Source: Pelodictyon luteolum
Lineage (GTDB): Bacteria; Bacteroidota; Chlorobiia; Chlorobiales; Chlorobiaceae
Assembly (NCBI RefSeq): GCF_001622165.1
Contig: NZ_LVWG01000033.1
Span: 1-64,000 of the forward strand
Reading direction: 5' to 3'
Length of the DNA: 64,000 bases
Part shown: piece after piece, positions 57,304 through 64,000 of the stretch
Numbering within the stretch: the stretch's first letter is position 1
Layout: every line of letters starts with the position of its first letter
Notes under the pieces: generated by a model
Database searches by the model: none
What the model was told of the DNA's origin: nothing
Seen by the model: only the letters and a program-made list of their open reading frames with translations
Made by a program: the position numbers and the translations under genes

Positions 57304-57972
57304 ATGCCTGAATCTCATTCCGGGATACTTGCCCTCCTCTCACAGGCGGGCCCCGTCGTCCTTTTCGTTCTCGGTATCCTCATCTTCTTTTCCGTTGTCT
57401 CCTGGGCCATCATTTTCCAGAAATTCACATTCGTCCGCAAGTCGATGCAGGAATCGAAAGCGTTTCTCGACACGTTCTTCCAGTCGCAGGGCGTTGAGCG
57501 GATTTTCGCCGAAAGCGAGAACTACCGCGACGCCTCTCTGGCAAAAGTGTTCCGTGCGGCTTACATCGAGTATCGCGCCCTTGGTGAAAACCCCGGCACG
57601 GGTGAAGCTCGGGCCCGCATCGCAAGGGCGGTGAAACGGGAGGGGAACCTCGAGGTGAAGCGCCTTTCACAGCTGGTGCCGTTCCTCGCCACCGTCGGCA
57701 ATACCGCTCCGTTCATAGGCCTGTTCGGTACGGTGTGGGGCATCATGGATGCATTCCAGAACATCGGCATGGTGCAGTCAGCTTCGCTGGCCGTCGTCGC
57801 TCCCGGCATCTCGGAGGCGCTGGTCGCTACCGCTGCGGGTCTTGCCGCAGCCATTCCCGCCGTTATGGGCTACAACTATCTCTCCCTCCAGGTCGGCATC
57901 ATCGAGAGGGACATCGAGGAGTTTTCTCCCGAGTTCACGGCCGTCTGCATACCTAACCAACCGCAGGACTGA
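57304..57972 (+). CDS. tolQ: Tol-Pal proton channel TolQ (MotA/TolQ/ExbB family)
   Basis: Inner-membrane channel that uses the proton motive force with TolR to energise TolA. The 222-residue protein has three membrane segments (about 13-35, 125-147, 160-185), with GNTAPFIGLFGTVWGIMDAF and GISEALVATAAGLAAAIPAVM in the two pore helices. TolQ rather than ExbB is favoured by the tolQ-tolR-tolA-tolB-pal order. It starts 93 nt after the DUF92 gene. Confidence 0.93.
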   Translation: MPESHSGILALLSQAGPVVLFVLGILIFFSVVSWAIIFQKFTFVRKSMQESKAFLDTFFQSQGVERIFAESENYRDASLAKVFRAAYIEYRALGENPGTGEARARIARAVKREGNLEVKRLSQLVPFLATVGNTAPFIGLFGTVWGIMDAFQNIGMVQSASLAVVAPGISEALVATAAGLAAAIPAVMGYNYLSLQVGIIERDIEEFSPEFTAVCIPNQPQD

Positions 57973-57978
57973 AGAGGT

Positions 57979-58413
57979 ATGATGACTTCCGGAAAAGGGC
58001 GGCTCATGAGCGACATCAACGTCACACCGCTGGTTGATGTGATGCTCGTCCTGCTCATCATCTTCATGGTGACTGCCCCGATGATGACGCACGGCGTCAA
58101 GGTGGAGACCCCGGAGACGACGCATGAAAAGATGGATGTCAACCCCGAGGGGCTCATGATCAGCATCGATGCTTCAGGTCGGGTGTTCGTGAACCAGTAC
58201 GAACTCGGTGCCTCCGAGGTGCGCGAAAAGCTGCCTTCCCTTCTTGATGTCAAAAAGACCCGGGAGGTATACCTCAAGGCTGACAAGTCATTGCCATACG
58301 GCCTTGTCATGGATGTGATGTCGCAGATAAGGGATGCAGGCATAGAGAAGATCGGCATGGTCACCGAACCTGCTCCGGCAGGCCCGCAGCGGGGCAAATC
58401 GGCGGGTTTATGA
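57979..58413 (+). CDS. tolR: Tol-Pal protein TolR (ExbD/TolR family)
   Basis: A 144-residue bitopic partner of TolQ: DINVTPLVDVMLVLLIIFMV contains the single membrane helix with the proton-path Asp (about 19), followed by a periplasmic domain with KTREVYLKADKSLPYG. It starts 6 nt after tolQ and overlaps tolA by 4 nt. A later ATG at 58006 (SDINVTP start) is possible. Confidence 0.93.
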   Translation: MMTSGKGRLMSDINVTPLVDVMLVLLIIFMVTAPMMTHGVKVETPETTHEKMDVNPEGLMISIDASGRVFVNQYELGASEVREKLPSLLDVKKTREVYLKADKSLPYGLVMDVMSQIRDAGIEKIGMVTEPAPAGPQRGKSAGL

Positions 58414-59270
58414 AAAAAAGCGGCGCCCGCTTCCGGGCAGAGAGACCTTTTTCTTTCTGGCTTGCTCTTGCCGTTGTGATGCACCTTGTCCTGTTTGCCG
58501 GGCTTCTCGCATACCAGAAGTGGGCGGCCGTCCGCCCGTTCAAACCGAGGATCGTCACCGTAAGCCTGCTCTCCATGCCGGGCGGGGGAGAACCAGGAGG
58601 GGGCGGTAGTCCGGCCGCAGCGGTATCGGAGCCTGCACCTGCAAGGGAACCGGAACCTGCACCTGTACCTCAGCCTCCGAAGAAGCCGGAAGTGAGCGCG
58701 CCTGAAAAAAAAGTGCTGAAGGTGGCCGATCCCCTGAAGCCGAAGAAAACCGTTCCCGATCCCAAGAGCGTTCCGGCTGAAAAGGCTCCCGATATCCAGA
58801 AAGCCATTGCAGACCTCAAGAAAAAAGTCGACGCCAGGGCTGCTGCTGAAAAAGCTGCAAGCCAGGACAATCTGCAGCGGGCGCTCTCCAGGCTGAAGGC
58901 ATCCGTGTCGCAGGGGACCGGGGGTTCCGGCTCAGGCTCCGGGTCGCAGGGGAGCGGTTCCGGGACCGGCGGCGGAGGCGGTACGGCTGATGCCTATTCG
59001 GCAGCGGTTGTCGAGATTATCAACCGCAACTGGAACTTCAACAGCCAGATGCTCCAGCGGACTGACGGTATGGAAGTATATGTGGAAATACTGGTGCTTC
59101 GCGACGGGACGATACAGCAGATCGTGTTCGTAAAGTCATCTTTGAGTCCTTACTTGAACAACTCGGTGAAAAATGCACTGGAAAAGTCATCGCCCCTCCC
59201 CCCGAGGTCTGACGGTCCCCCTTCCGAGCGGTTCAAGTTCGTATTCACTCCTAAAGGCATTGACCGCTGA
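58410..59270 (+). CDS. tolA: TolA/TonB-like protein
   Basis: A 286-residue bitopic protein: short basic N-terminus, one membrane helix (about 11-32), Pro/Glu/Lys-rich spacer, a helical Lys/Ala-rich stretch (about 125-165), a Gly/Ser-rich hinge (about 170-195) and a C-terminal TonB/TolA-like domain (EIINRNWNFNSQMLQRTDG, VEILVLRDGTIQQIVFVKSS). It links TolQR in the inner membrane to TolB and Pal. TolA is favoured by gene order. Confidence 0.88.
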   Translation: MKKSGARFRAERPFSFWLALAVVMHLVLFAGLLAYQKWAAVRPFKPRIVTVSLLSMPGGGEPGGGGSPAAAVSEPAPAREPEPAPVPQPPKKPEVSAPEKKVLKVADPLKPKKTVPDPKSVPAEKAPDIQKAIADLKKKVDARAAAEKAASQDNLQRALSRLKASVSQGTGGSGSGSGSQGSGSGTGGGGGTADAYSAAVVEIINRNWNFNSQMLQRTDGMEVYVEILVLRDGTIQQIVFVKSSLSPYLNNSVKNALEKSSPLPPRSDGPPSERFKFVFTPKGIDR

Positions 59271-59308
59271 GAAGAGGTAAGAGAGATTGTTTCAGCGGAT
59301 AAACATAT

Positions 59309-59327
59309 TGTATATATTTTATATACA
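59309..59327. promoter_or_regulatory. Palindrome upstream of tolB
   Basis: A perfect dyad, TGTATATA-TTT-TATATACA, in the 143-nt gap before tolB. It could be an operator or a hairpin, and TATATT-type boxes in it could also serve as a -10 element for a tolB promoter. No regulator can be named. Confidence 0.45.
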
Positions 59328-59413
59328 TTCCGGCGGGCCTTATGTGTATATATGTTTTGCTGCCGTCCGGAACGATGAATGACATTCAACCCATAAATGA
59401 GACCACTGTATCC

Positions 59414-60724
59414 ATGAGGCATTCCATACGACGTACTGCCGCTCTTCTTCTGGCTTTTATCGCCTGTTTCAGTTTCCCTCTCTCCGCCATGGCCCTGGAG
59501 GGCGAGTATATCGCCATCCGCAAGGAGGGTGCAGGACGTATCGCCCTTGTGCTTGGCAAGCCGCTTGCCGAAGGCGGAAAGGCTTCCGCATGGTCGGCGG
59601 AGCTTGATCGGGAGATCCGCGAGGGTCTTGCCTTCACGGGGATCTTCAATATGATCCCCCCTCCGATGAACCTCTTTGAGACGGGCGCCAGCGGCAAGCG
59701 TACGCTGAATTTCGGGGCCCTCAACTCAATCGGCGCGGAAATATTCGCCGGCGGTTCGCTCTCCGCCGAGGCAGGTCAGGTGAAGCTTTCCATGGCCGTC
59801 TACGAGACTTTCGGAGCCAAACCCATCCTCAGCAAAGTCTATACGGGCCGTCCCGATAACCTCCGGGCCATCGCCCATGCATTCTCGGCCGATCTCGTAC
59901 AGCTGCTTACCGGCCGCCGTTCGGTTTTCGGCTCAAGCATCGTGTTTGTGTCGAACCGGAGCGGGTTCAAGGAAATCTACTCCTGCGCCTTCGACGGCAG
60001 CTCCCTCAGTCAGCTCACCCGTTCCCGCTCCATTTCCCTGACCCCTTCGCTTTCTCCTGACGGCACCCGTCTGGCATACACCGACTATTCTTCCGGCAGG
60101 CCGGGACTGAAAATCATGAACATGGCCGACCGCAGGGTTTCTTCTGTCCGCCAGTCGGGGGTCAGCATCGATCCCGGGTGGAGGAGCAATGCCGAAGTGG
60201 CTACGACGCTCTCTTTCGAGGGTGACCAGGACATCTATCTGGTAAGGCCGGACGGCACCCTGGCCCGCAGGGTTACCTCCAGCAGGGGCATCGACCTTTC
60301 CCCGTCGTTTTCGCCTGATGGAACCAAGATGGCATTCGTTTCAGCGCGTTTCGGCAACCCGCAGGTCTTCATCCTCGATCTCGGTACGGGCCAGACCCGC
60401 CGGCTGACCTACAATGGCAATTACAATACCCAGCCGTCATGGTCGCCGGCCGGTGATAAAATTGCCTATACTACAATGGAGAAAAACGGTGAAATAAATA
60501 TATTTACCATAAGGCCGGATGGTTCGGGCGCAACCCAGTTGACTTCGGGGGCACGCGAGAACGAATCTCCGTCATGGTCGCCCTGCGGCGACATGATCGT
60601 GTTTACCTCCGGTCGTCAGGGCCAGAAAAAACTGTATGTAATGAATGCGAACGGGGAAAACCAGCGTCGGCTCCTCCAGATGGAGGGGGAACAGATGCAA
60701 CCCTCATGGTCGTTCATCCGTTGA
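59414..60724 (+). CDS. tolB: Tol-Pal periplasmic protein TolB
   Basis: A 436-residue periplasmic protein with a signal peptide ([21 protein letters not shown]), an alpha/beta N-terminal domain that meets TolA, and a six-bladed beta-propeller (about 170-436) seen as repeated units such as [45 protein letters not shown] and [15 protein letters not shown]. It binds Pal and outer-membrane porin sites. The ATG at 59414 is chosen for the signal peptide. Confidence 0.95.
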   Translation: MRHSIRRTAALLLAFIACFSFPLSAMALEGEYIAIRKEGAGRIALVLGKPLAEGGKASAWSAELDREIREGLAFTGIFNMIPPPMNLFETGASGKRTLNFGALNSIGAEIFAGGSLSAEAGQVKLSMAVYETFGAKPILSKVYTGRPDNLRAIAHAFSADLVQLLTGRRSVFGSSIVFVSNRSGFKEIYSCAFDGSSLSQLTRSRSISLTPSLSPDGTRLAYTDYSSGRPGLKIMNMADRRVSSVRQSGVSIDPGWRSNAEVATTLSFEGDQDIYLVRPDGTLARRVTSSRGIDLSPSFSPDGTKMAFVSARFGNPQVFILDLGTGQTRRLTYNGNYNTQPSWSPAGDKIAYTTMEKNGEINIFTIRPDGSGATQLTSGARENESPSWSPCGDMIVFTSGRQGQKKLYVMNANGENQRRLLQMEGEQMQPSWSFIR

Positions 60725-60783
60725 AGCATCTGTTCTTGAGCAGTACAGCAGTTTTTTGCAATCAACTAAACAAGGGGGAAATC

Positions 60784-61248
60784 ATGAAAAATCTCAAGCC
60801 TTTAGCCAGAATCCTGTGTGTGCCGGCGATGCTGTTCATCGGGGCATGCAGCTGTCAGAAAGATGTTGCAGTAGCACCCGAACCCCCCCCACCTCCGCCG
60901 CCGGCTGCTGTTGCTGTTCCTGCTCTTGGTGACGTGTTCTTTGATTTTGACCAGTCGGCTCTGCGCATGGATGCTGTAAGCCAGCTGAAAAACAATGCGG
61001 CATGGATGGACGCCAACCGTTCAAAGCGGGTCATTGTTGAAGGGCATTGTGACGAGCGGGGGACCAATGAGTACAACATGGCTCTCGGAGAGCGTCGTGC
61101 CTCTTCCGCCAAGGAGTACATCGTGAGCCTCGGCATCAGTCCTGAGCGTATTGAAACCATCAGCTACGGTGAAGAGAAACCGTTTGCCCAGGGCAGCACC
61201 GAGGAGGCATGGGCGCAGAACAGAAGGGCCCATTTTGTCGCTGAGTGA
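60784..61248 (+). CDS. pal: Peptidoglycan-associated lipoprotein Pal
   Basis: A 154-residue outer-membrane lipoprotein: signal peptide with lipobox FIGAC (Cys after the cleavage), a Pro-rich linker (eight consecutive prolines in part) and an OmpA-like domain binding peptidoglycan ([44 protein letters not shown]). It couples the outer membrane to peptidoglycan and to TolB during constriction. A GGGGGA-like site (60773-60780) precedes the ATG. Confidence 0.95.
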   Translation: MKNLKPLARILCVPAMLFIGACSCQKDVAVAPEPPPPPPPAAVAVPALGDVFFDFDQSALRMDAVSQLKNNAAWMDANRSKRVIVEGHCDERGTNEYNMALGERRASSAKEYIVSLGISPERIETISYGEEKPFAQGSTEEAWAQNRRAHFVAE

Positions 61249-61350
61249 TGTTTTTTGCAGCCCGGGGCGGCGTGGCGCCGGTTCCCGGGCGGCATTGTAG
61301 TAAGATTGCCTTAACCCAATCCTTTCCCTTAACTCAAACAATCCGATTCC

Positions 61351-61866
61351 ATGAAAAAAAGTGTGTATGGTTTTCTTGCCTTGGCGCTGATGTTCACTGC
61401 AGGCTGTTCATCCAAAAATGCGGTTGCTCCCTCCGGTGCTGATGAGGCTTCTGCTCCCGCTCCTGCTGAGGCTCCTGCTCCAGTATCTTCCGTCGCATCC
61501 GGACCCTCCGGCTACGGTTTCGACGAATACCAGACCGGTCCGCTCGGAGATGTATTTTATGAATTTGACAGCTCGGAACTTGCTGCTGACGCACAGGCCC
61601 AGCTGCAGCAGAATGCCACATGGATGGGCAGCAACGCCGCAGCCTCGACCATGATTGAAGGTCATTGCGACGAGCGCGGCACATCCGAATACAACCTGGC
61701 TCTCGGAGAGCGTCGTGCTGCGACGGCCAAGGAGTATATCGTCAGGCTTGGCATTCCTTCATCACGCATCGAGACGGTAAGCTACGGTGAAGAAAAACCG
61801 TTTGCCACCGGTCACGATGAAGCTGCCTGGTCGAAAAACCGCCGTGCGCATTTCATCCTGAAGTAA
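61351..61866 (+). CDS. Second Pal-like lipoprotein
   Basis: A 171-residue paralogue of the preceding Pal: lipobox FTAGC, an Ala/Pro/Ser-rich linker, and an OmpA-like domain with [38 protein letters not shown] and [11 protein letters not shown]. Both keep the Asp and Arg of the peptidoglycan-binding site. The close match and adjacency point to a local duplication; a separate role is open. A strong terminator at 61889 ends it. Confidence 0.92.
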   Translation: MKKSVYGFLALALMFTAGCSSKNAVAPSGADEASAPAPAEAPAPVSSVASGPSGYGFDEYQTGPLGDVFYEFDSSELAADAQAQLQQNATWMGSNAAASTMIEGHCDERGTSEYNLALGERRAATAKEYIVRLGIPSSRIETVSYGEEKPFATGHDEAAWSKNRRAHFILK

Positions 61867-61888
61867 GTATCGACTTCTTACGACACTC

Positions 61889-61932
61889 CCCCTGAGCGCG
61901 CACTCTCTCTTTGTGTGTTCAGGGGCTTTTTT
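61889..61932 (+). terminator. Terminator after the second pal gene
   Basis: CCCCTGA (61889-61895) pairs with TCAGGGG (61919-61925), with an inner GCGCAC/GTGTGT helix, followed by C and six T residues. The CpoB start codon lies just after the T-run, so cpoB either has its own promoter or depends on read-through. Confidence 0.8.
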
Positions 61933-61935
61933 CTG

Positions 61936-62742
61936 ATGCCAAACACCCTGACGCCCATGACCAGCATATCCGGCAGGCTTCTTCTTGTTCCCTTTTTCCT
62001 TCTTTCTGCATGTGCCTCAAAGCAGGACCTTGTCGTTGTCAAGGACAACCTTGAAACCATAAAAACACAGTCGGCAGTGTCGTATTCGGACCTGCAGCAG
62101 CTCCGTGACCAGGTCGGCGGACTGCATGGCCGCATCGACGAAGTGGGCTACAGCAGCCAGCGGAATCTTCAGCGGCTTGGTGCCGAGGATTCACTGCTGG
62201 TGCAGAAAAATGACGAGCTTGAACGCAGGATTCAGGCAGTTGAGCGATACCTCGGCCTGACACCATCCCCAAAGGCTGACGCTGTCATTCCTCCCGCTGT
62301 GCCCGGCAGTGCCGGGGCAACATCGCCTGACAGTGCCGCCGCCGCGACGGTTGCCGCACCTCTCAGCCCTTCACCCAAAAGCGATTCCGACCTTTTCAAC
62401 GAGGGGGCTGCCATGTTCGGTAAAGATCGTTTCAATGATGCCCGGGAGAGTTTTGCGGCTTTGATCAAGGACTATCCCAAGTCACCGAGGGTTGGAGATG
62501 CGCAGTTTTTCATCGCTGAAAGCTGGTTTGCCGAGAAAGCCTACGACAAGGCAATCCTCGATTACCAGACGGTGATTGCCAAATACCCGAAAAGCCTCAA
62601 GCGCCCAATGGCGATTTTCAAGCAGGCGCGCTCATTCGAGCTGATCGGCGATGCGGCCAATGCAAAAACCCGCTACCGTGATCTGGTCAATGTCTACCCG
62701 TCATCTCCTGAAGCCAGGCTTGCCCGCCAGAAACTCAACTGA
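61936..62742 (+). CDS. cpoB: Tol-Pal coordinator CpoB (YbgF-like lipoprotein)
   Basis: A 268-residue exported protein: signal sequence with lipobox FLLSAC (Cys acylation likely, unlike soluble E. coli CpoB), an N-terminal coiled coil (about 30-100), a Pro/Ala/Ser-rich linker and C-terminal TPR-like repeats (about 150-268, DLFNEGAAMFGKDRFNDARESF, GDAQFFIAESWFAEKAYDKA). It links PBP1B and Tol at constriction in E. coli. A second ATG at 61957 is an equally good start; the GTG at 61915 falls inside the terminator. Confidence 0.88.
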   Translation: MPNTLTPMTSISGRLLLVPFFLLSACASKQDLVVVKDNLETIKTQSAVSYSDLQQLRDQVGGLHGRIDEVGYSSQRNLQRLGAEDSLLVQKNDELERRIQAVERYLGLTPSPKADAVIPPAVPGSAGATSPDSAAAATVAAPLSPSPKSDSDLFNEGAAMFGKDRFNDARESFAALIKDYPKSPRVGDAQFFIAESWFAEKAYDKAILDYQTVIAKYPKSLKRPMAIFKQARSFELIGDAANAKTRYRDLVNVYPSSPEARLARQKLN

Positions 62743-62751
62743 CCCTCACCT

Positions 62752-63618
62752 TCATTCTGCAGCTGCCGGCGGCTTTCCTGAAAGAATGCTGTCGGCTCGC
62801 AGAACCACCCCGTCTCCTTCACGCACCCTTACCCTCCATACTCCGTTTCCTTCCTTTCCGACCGTTTTTCTGGACCAGCTTCTCCATCGAGGGCCCGATG
62901 GTCTGCCTACTGCTATTTTATCGACCTGTTTACCGTTGAACGACCACTCATGATAGAGGGGCTTGCCGGAAGGCCTATGAATGTCGCTGAAGTAGATGAT
63001 GGCGCCGGCTCCTGACGGGATGCGGTTAAGTCGGCCGTTCGGCTCGCGTGTCTCTTTGTTGATCGAGAGGGTGAAGCATCCGTTATGTGCCGTTGCTGCA
63101 TGCGCTCCGTCCTGCTTCGTTTCCAGCCCCGGAAGTTCGGCTGTCGGCGTCGGGGCACTGCTGTATCCGGCTCTGGCGGGCGGGACCTCCAGGGCCGGGG
63201 TTTCTGCCGGGGTCCGGTATGTGCGGCTGAGGAAGAGAGCGCCGATGATGAGAACCGCTGCGATTCCCGCTGCGGCAACGGCATTCCGATTTATTGAGAG
63301 AGAGTGGTCCTGTCCCGGGGACTGCTCAAGGGATTTTTGTTGTGCCGGATGCACCCGAATGCCTGCAGTCTGATTCAGTTCCTTGAAGAGCTCCCTGTCA
63401 TAGGTTCCGAGCGCCAGGGCATATTCCCGGAGCAGTGCGATGAGGTAAACGGGAGAGATGAACTCAAGGTCCCCTGATTCCATGCGGATGAGCCGGTCCT
63501 CTTTTACTCCCGACAGCTTCGCGGCTTCTTTCGTGCTAAGCCCCAGCTCAACTCTTTTTTTATGAAGGGAGTCGGCTATGATCCGGCCTGTCCGGATGAA
63601 TTCCGTCAGGTTTTCCAT
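62752..63618 (-). CDS. RodZ-like HTH membrane protein with DUF2914 domain
   Basis: A 288-residue bitopic protein. Residues 1-80 form an HTH_25/XRE-like domain (LHKKRVELGLSTKEAAKLSGVKEDRLIRMESG), then a membrane helix (about 113-132), a Pro/Ala-rich linker, and a C-terminal DUF2914 domain (HEWSFNGKQVDKIAVG, GPRWRSWSRKT, GVWRVRVREGDGVVL). RodZ normally ends in a different beta domain, so this is a variant architecture. It converges on cpoB. A role as envelope or shape factor is inference. Confidence 0.8.
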   Translation of the reverse strand: MENLTEFIRTGRIIADSLHKKRVELGLSTKEAAKLSGVKEDRLIRMESGDLEFISPVYLIALLREYALALGTYDRELFKELNQTAGIRVHPAQQKSLEQSPGQDHSLSINRNAVAAAGIAAVLIIGALFLSRTYRTPAETPALEVPPARAGYSSAPTPTAELPGLETKQDGAHAATAHNGCFTLSINKETREPNGRLNRIPSGAGAIIYFSDIHRPSGKPLYHEWSFNGKQVDKIAVGRPSGPRWRSWSRKTVGKEGNGVWRVRVREGDGVVLRADSILSGKPPAAAE

Positions 63619-63967
63619 GGTGATGCGTCTATGGTTTTTATGCTGTCATACTGAAGGTACCCGATACAGGTTTTCATGCTATGGAGATAGTGTAAACTTA
63701 TTGAAAATACGCCGCACCCTTCACGTTCGCTGCGGATGATGTTTATTTAGCAGGTATGCCACTCCGTCTTTTTGCGCTATGTCGTAATAAAATAAGTGGT
63801 TGGTGGTATGTGCGTGGATCGGTTGTGGGGTACTCTTATGCTCTGGGGCGTATTTTTTTTGTTTCCTTATTTGGAATTTATCTAAATAGCTGTAGATTCA
63901 ATCTGTTTAATTAGACAAAGTCAAAATAAGGAAACTTCTAAAACACAACCACACAAACCACAGCATC
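63619..63967. other. Upstream region with inverted repeat
   Basis: No gene is seen in these 349 nt. A perfect 12-nt inverted repeat, GTTTCCTTATTT (63861-63872) and AAATAAGGAAAC (63924-63935), flanks an AT-rich 51-nt stretch that includes AGATT-C-AATCT. The leader ends in a CA-rich segment just before the ATG at 63968. Promoter and operator of the next gene probably lie here. Confidence 0.5.
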
Positions 63968-64000
63968 ATGAACATGTTTCAGAAAAGCACCGTGATGGTA
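63968..64000 (+). CDS. 5' end of a gene cut by the window
   Basis: An ATG followed by ten open codons (MNMFQKSTVMV) runs off the window. It is preceded by the CA-rich leader AACCACACAAACCACAGCATC, like several genes here. Too short to identify; it may begin a secreted or membrane protein, but that is a guess. Confidence 0.45.
   Translation, partial: MNMFQKSTVMV

Overview
The window is a dense, chromosomal, moderately GC-rich stretch with no phage, insertion sequence or CRISPR array. It reads as a green sulfur bacterium (Chlorobiaceae, Chlorobium/Pelodictyon type). Supporting signs are a B12-dependent class II ribonucleotide reductase as a major gene, a sepiapterin-reductase-like SDR, pyruvoyl-dependent arginine decarboxylase, an anaerobe-style peroxide defence set (Prx6-type peroxiredoxin, DPS-like ferritin, rubrerythrin, Fur/PerR), a phytol-kinase-like fusion protein, citramalate synthase inside an ilv-leu operon, and many genes with CA-rich leaders instead of clear Shine-Dalgarno sites. 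The lineage call is inference from gene content, not from a marker gene.

Layout. 1-1.7 kb: four minus-strand tRNA genes (Gln, Arg, Glu, Ile2) and an AEC permease. 1.7-9.1 kb: murA; divergently an EnvC-like protein, a Yip1-like membrane protein and nadE; convergently nadB, a DedA protein and pyruvoyl arginine decarboxylase. 9.2-15.6 kb: minus-strand run mreC-mreD-mrdA-glcD-like-smpB-tyrS. 15.8-23.1 kb (plus): GroES-like protein, nadA, a secreted P1-type nuclease, a cobalamin riboswitch and a 4.6 kb nrdJ interrupted by a 370-residue intein at the active-site cysteine. 23.1-25.3 kb: FtsE-like ATPase, pdxA, DUF4293 protein. 25.4-28.1 kb: oxidative-stress island with a Fur-family regulator. 28.2-37.3 kb: an unrecognised coiled-coil/HTH protein, waaA, deaD, a beta-CASP nuclease, DUF2721, tRNA-Lys, a Xer recombinase and rsmB. 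37.4-43.7 kb: SAM-I riboswitch with metY-metX, serS, yqeY, SDR, cold-shock protein, radC. 43.9-55.1 kb: ilvD-ilvB-ilvN-ilvC-leuB-leuA-leuC-leuD-cimA, one tight minus-strand operon. 55.6-62.7 kb: a DUF92/phytol-kinase fusion and a full Tol-Pal cluster (tolQ, tolR, tolA, tolB, two pal genes, cpoB). 62.7-64 kb: a RodZ-like HTH/DUF2914 protein and the first codons of a gene cut by the window end.

Pathway coherence. nadB, nadA and nadE cover most of NAD synthesis (nadC and nadD are elsewhere). The ilv-leu-cim operon covers valine and leucine synthesis and can make isoleucine precursor from citramalate. metX-metY make homocysteine by direct sulfhydrylation under SAM riboswitch control. Mre/MrdA/MurA/EnvC and Tol-Pal serve envelope growth and division.

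Most interesting points: (1) an AdoCbl riboswitch in front of a B12-requiring reductase, the reverse of the known logic in which B12 shuts off a B12-independent reductase; (2) an intein whose +1 residue is the catalytic thiyl-radical cysteine; (3) a one-chain fusion of a phytol-kinase-like and a DUF92 phytyl-phosphate-kinase-like domain; (4) perfect or near-perfect 12-bp tandem repeats at three loci, one in the P3 arm of the SAM riboswitch and one in frame in waaA.
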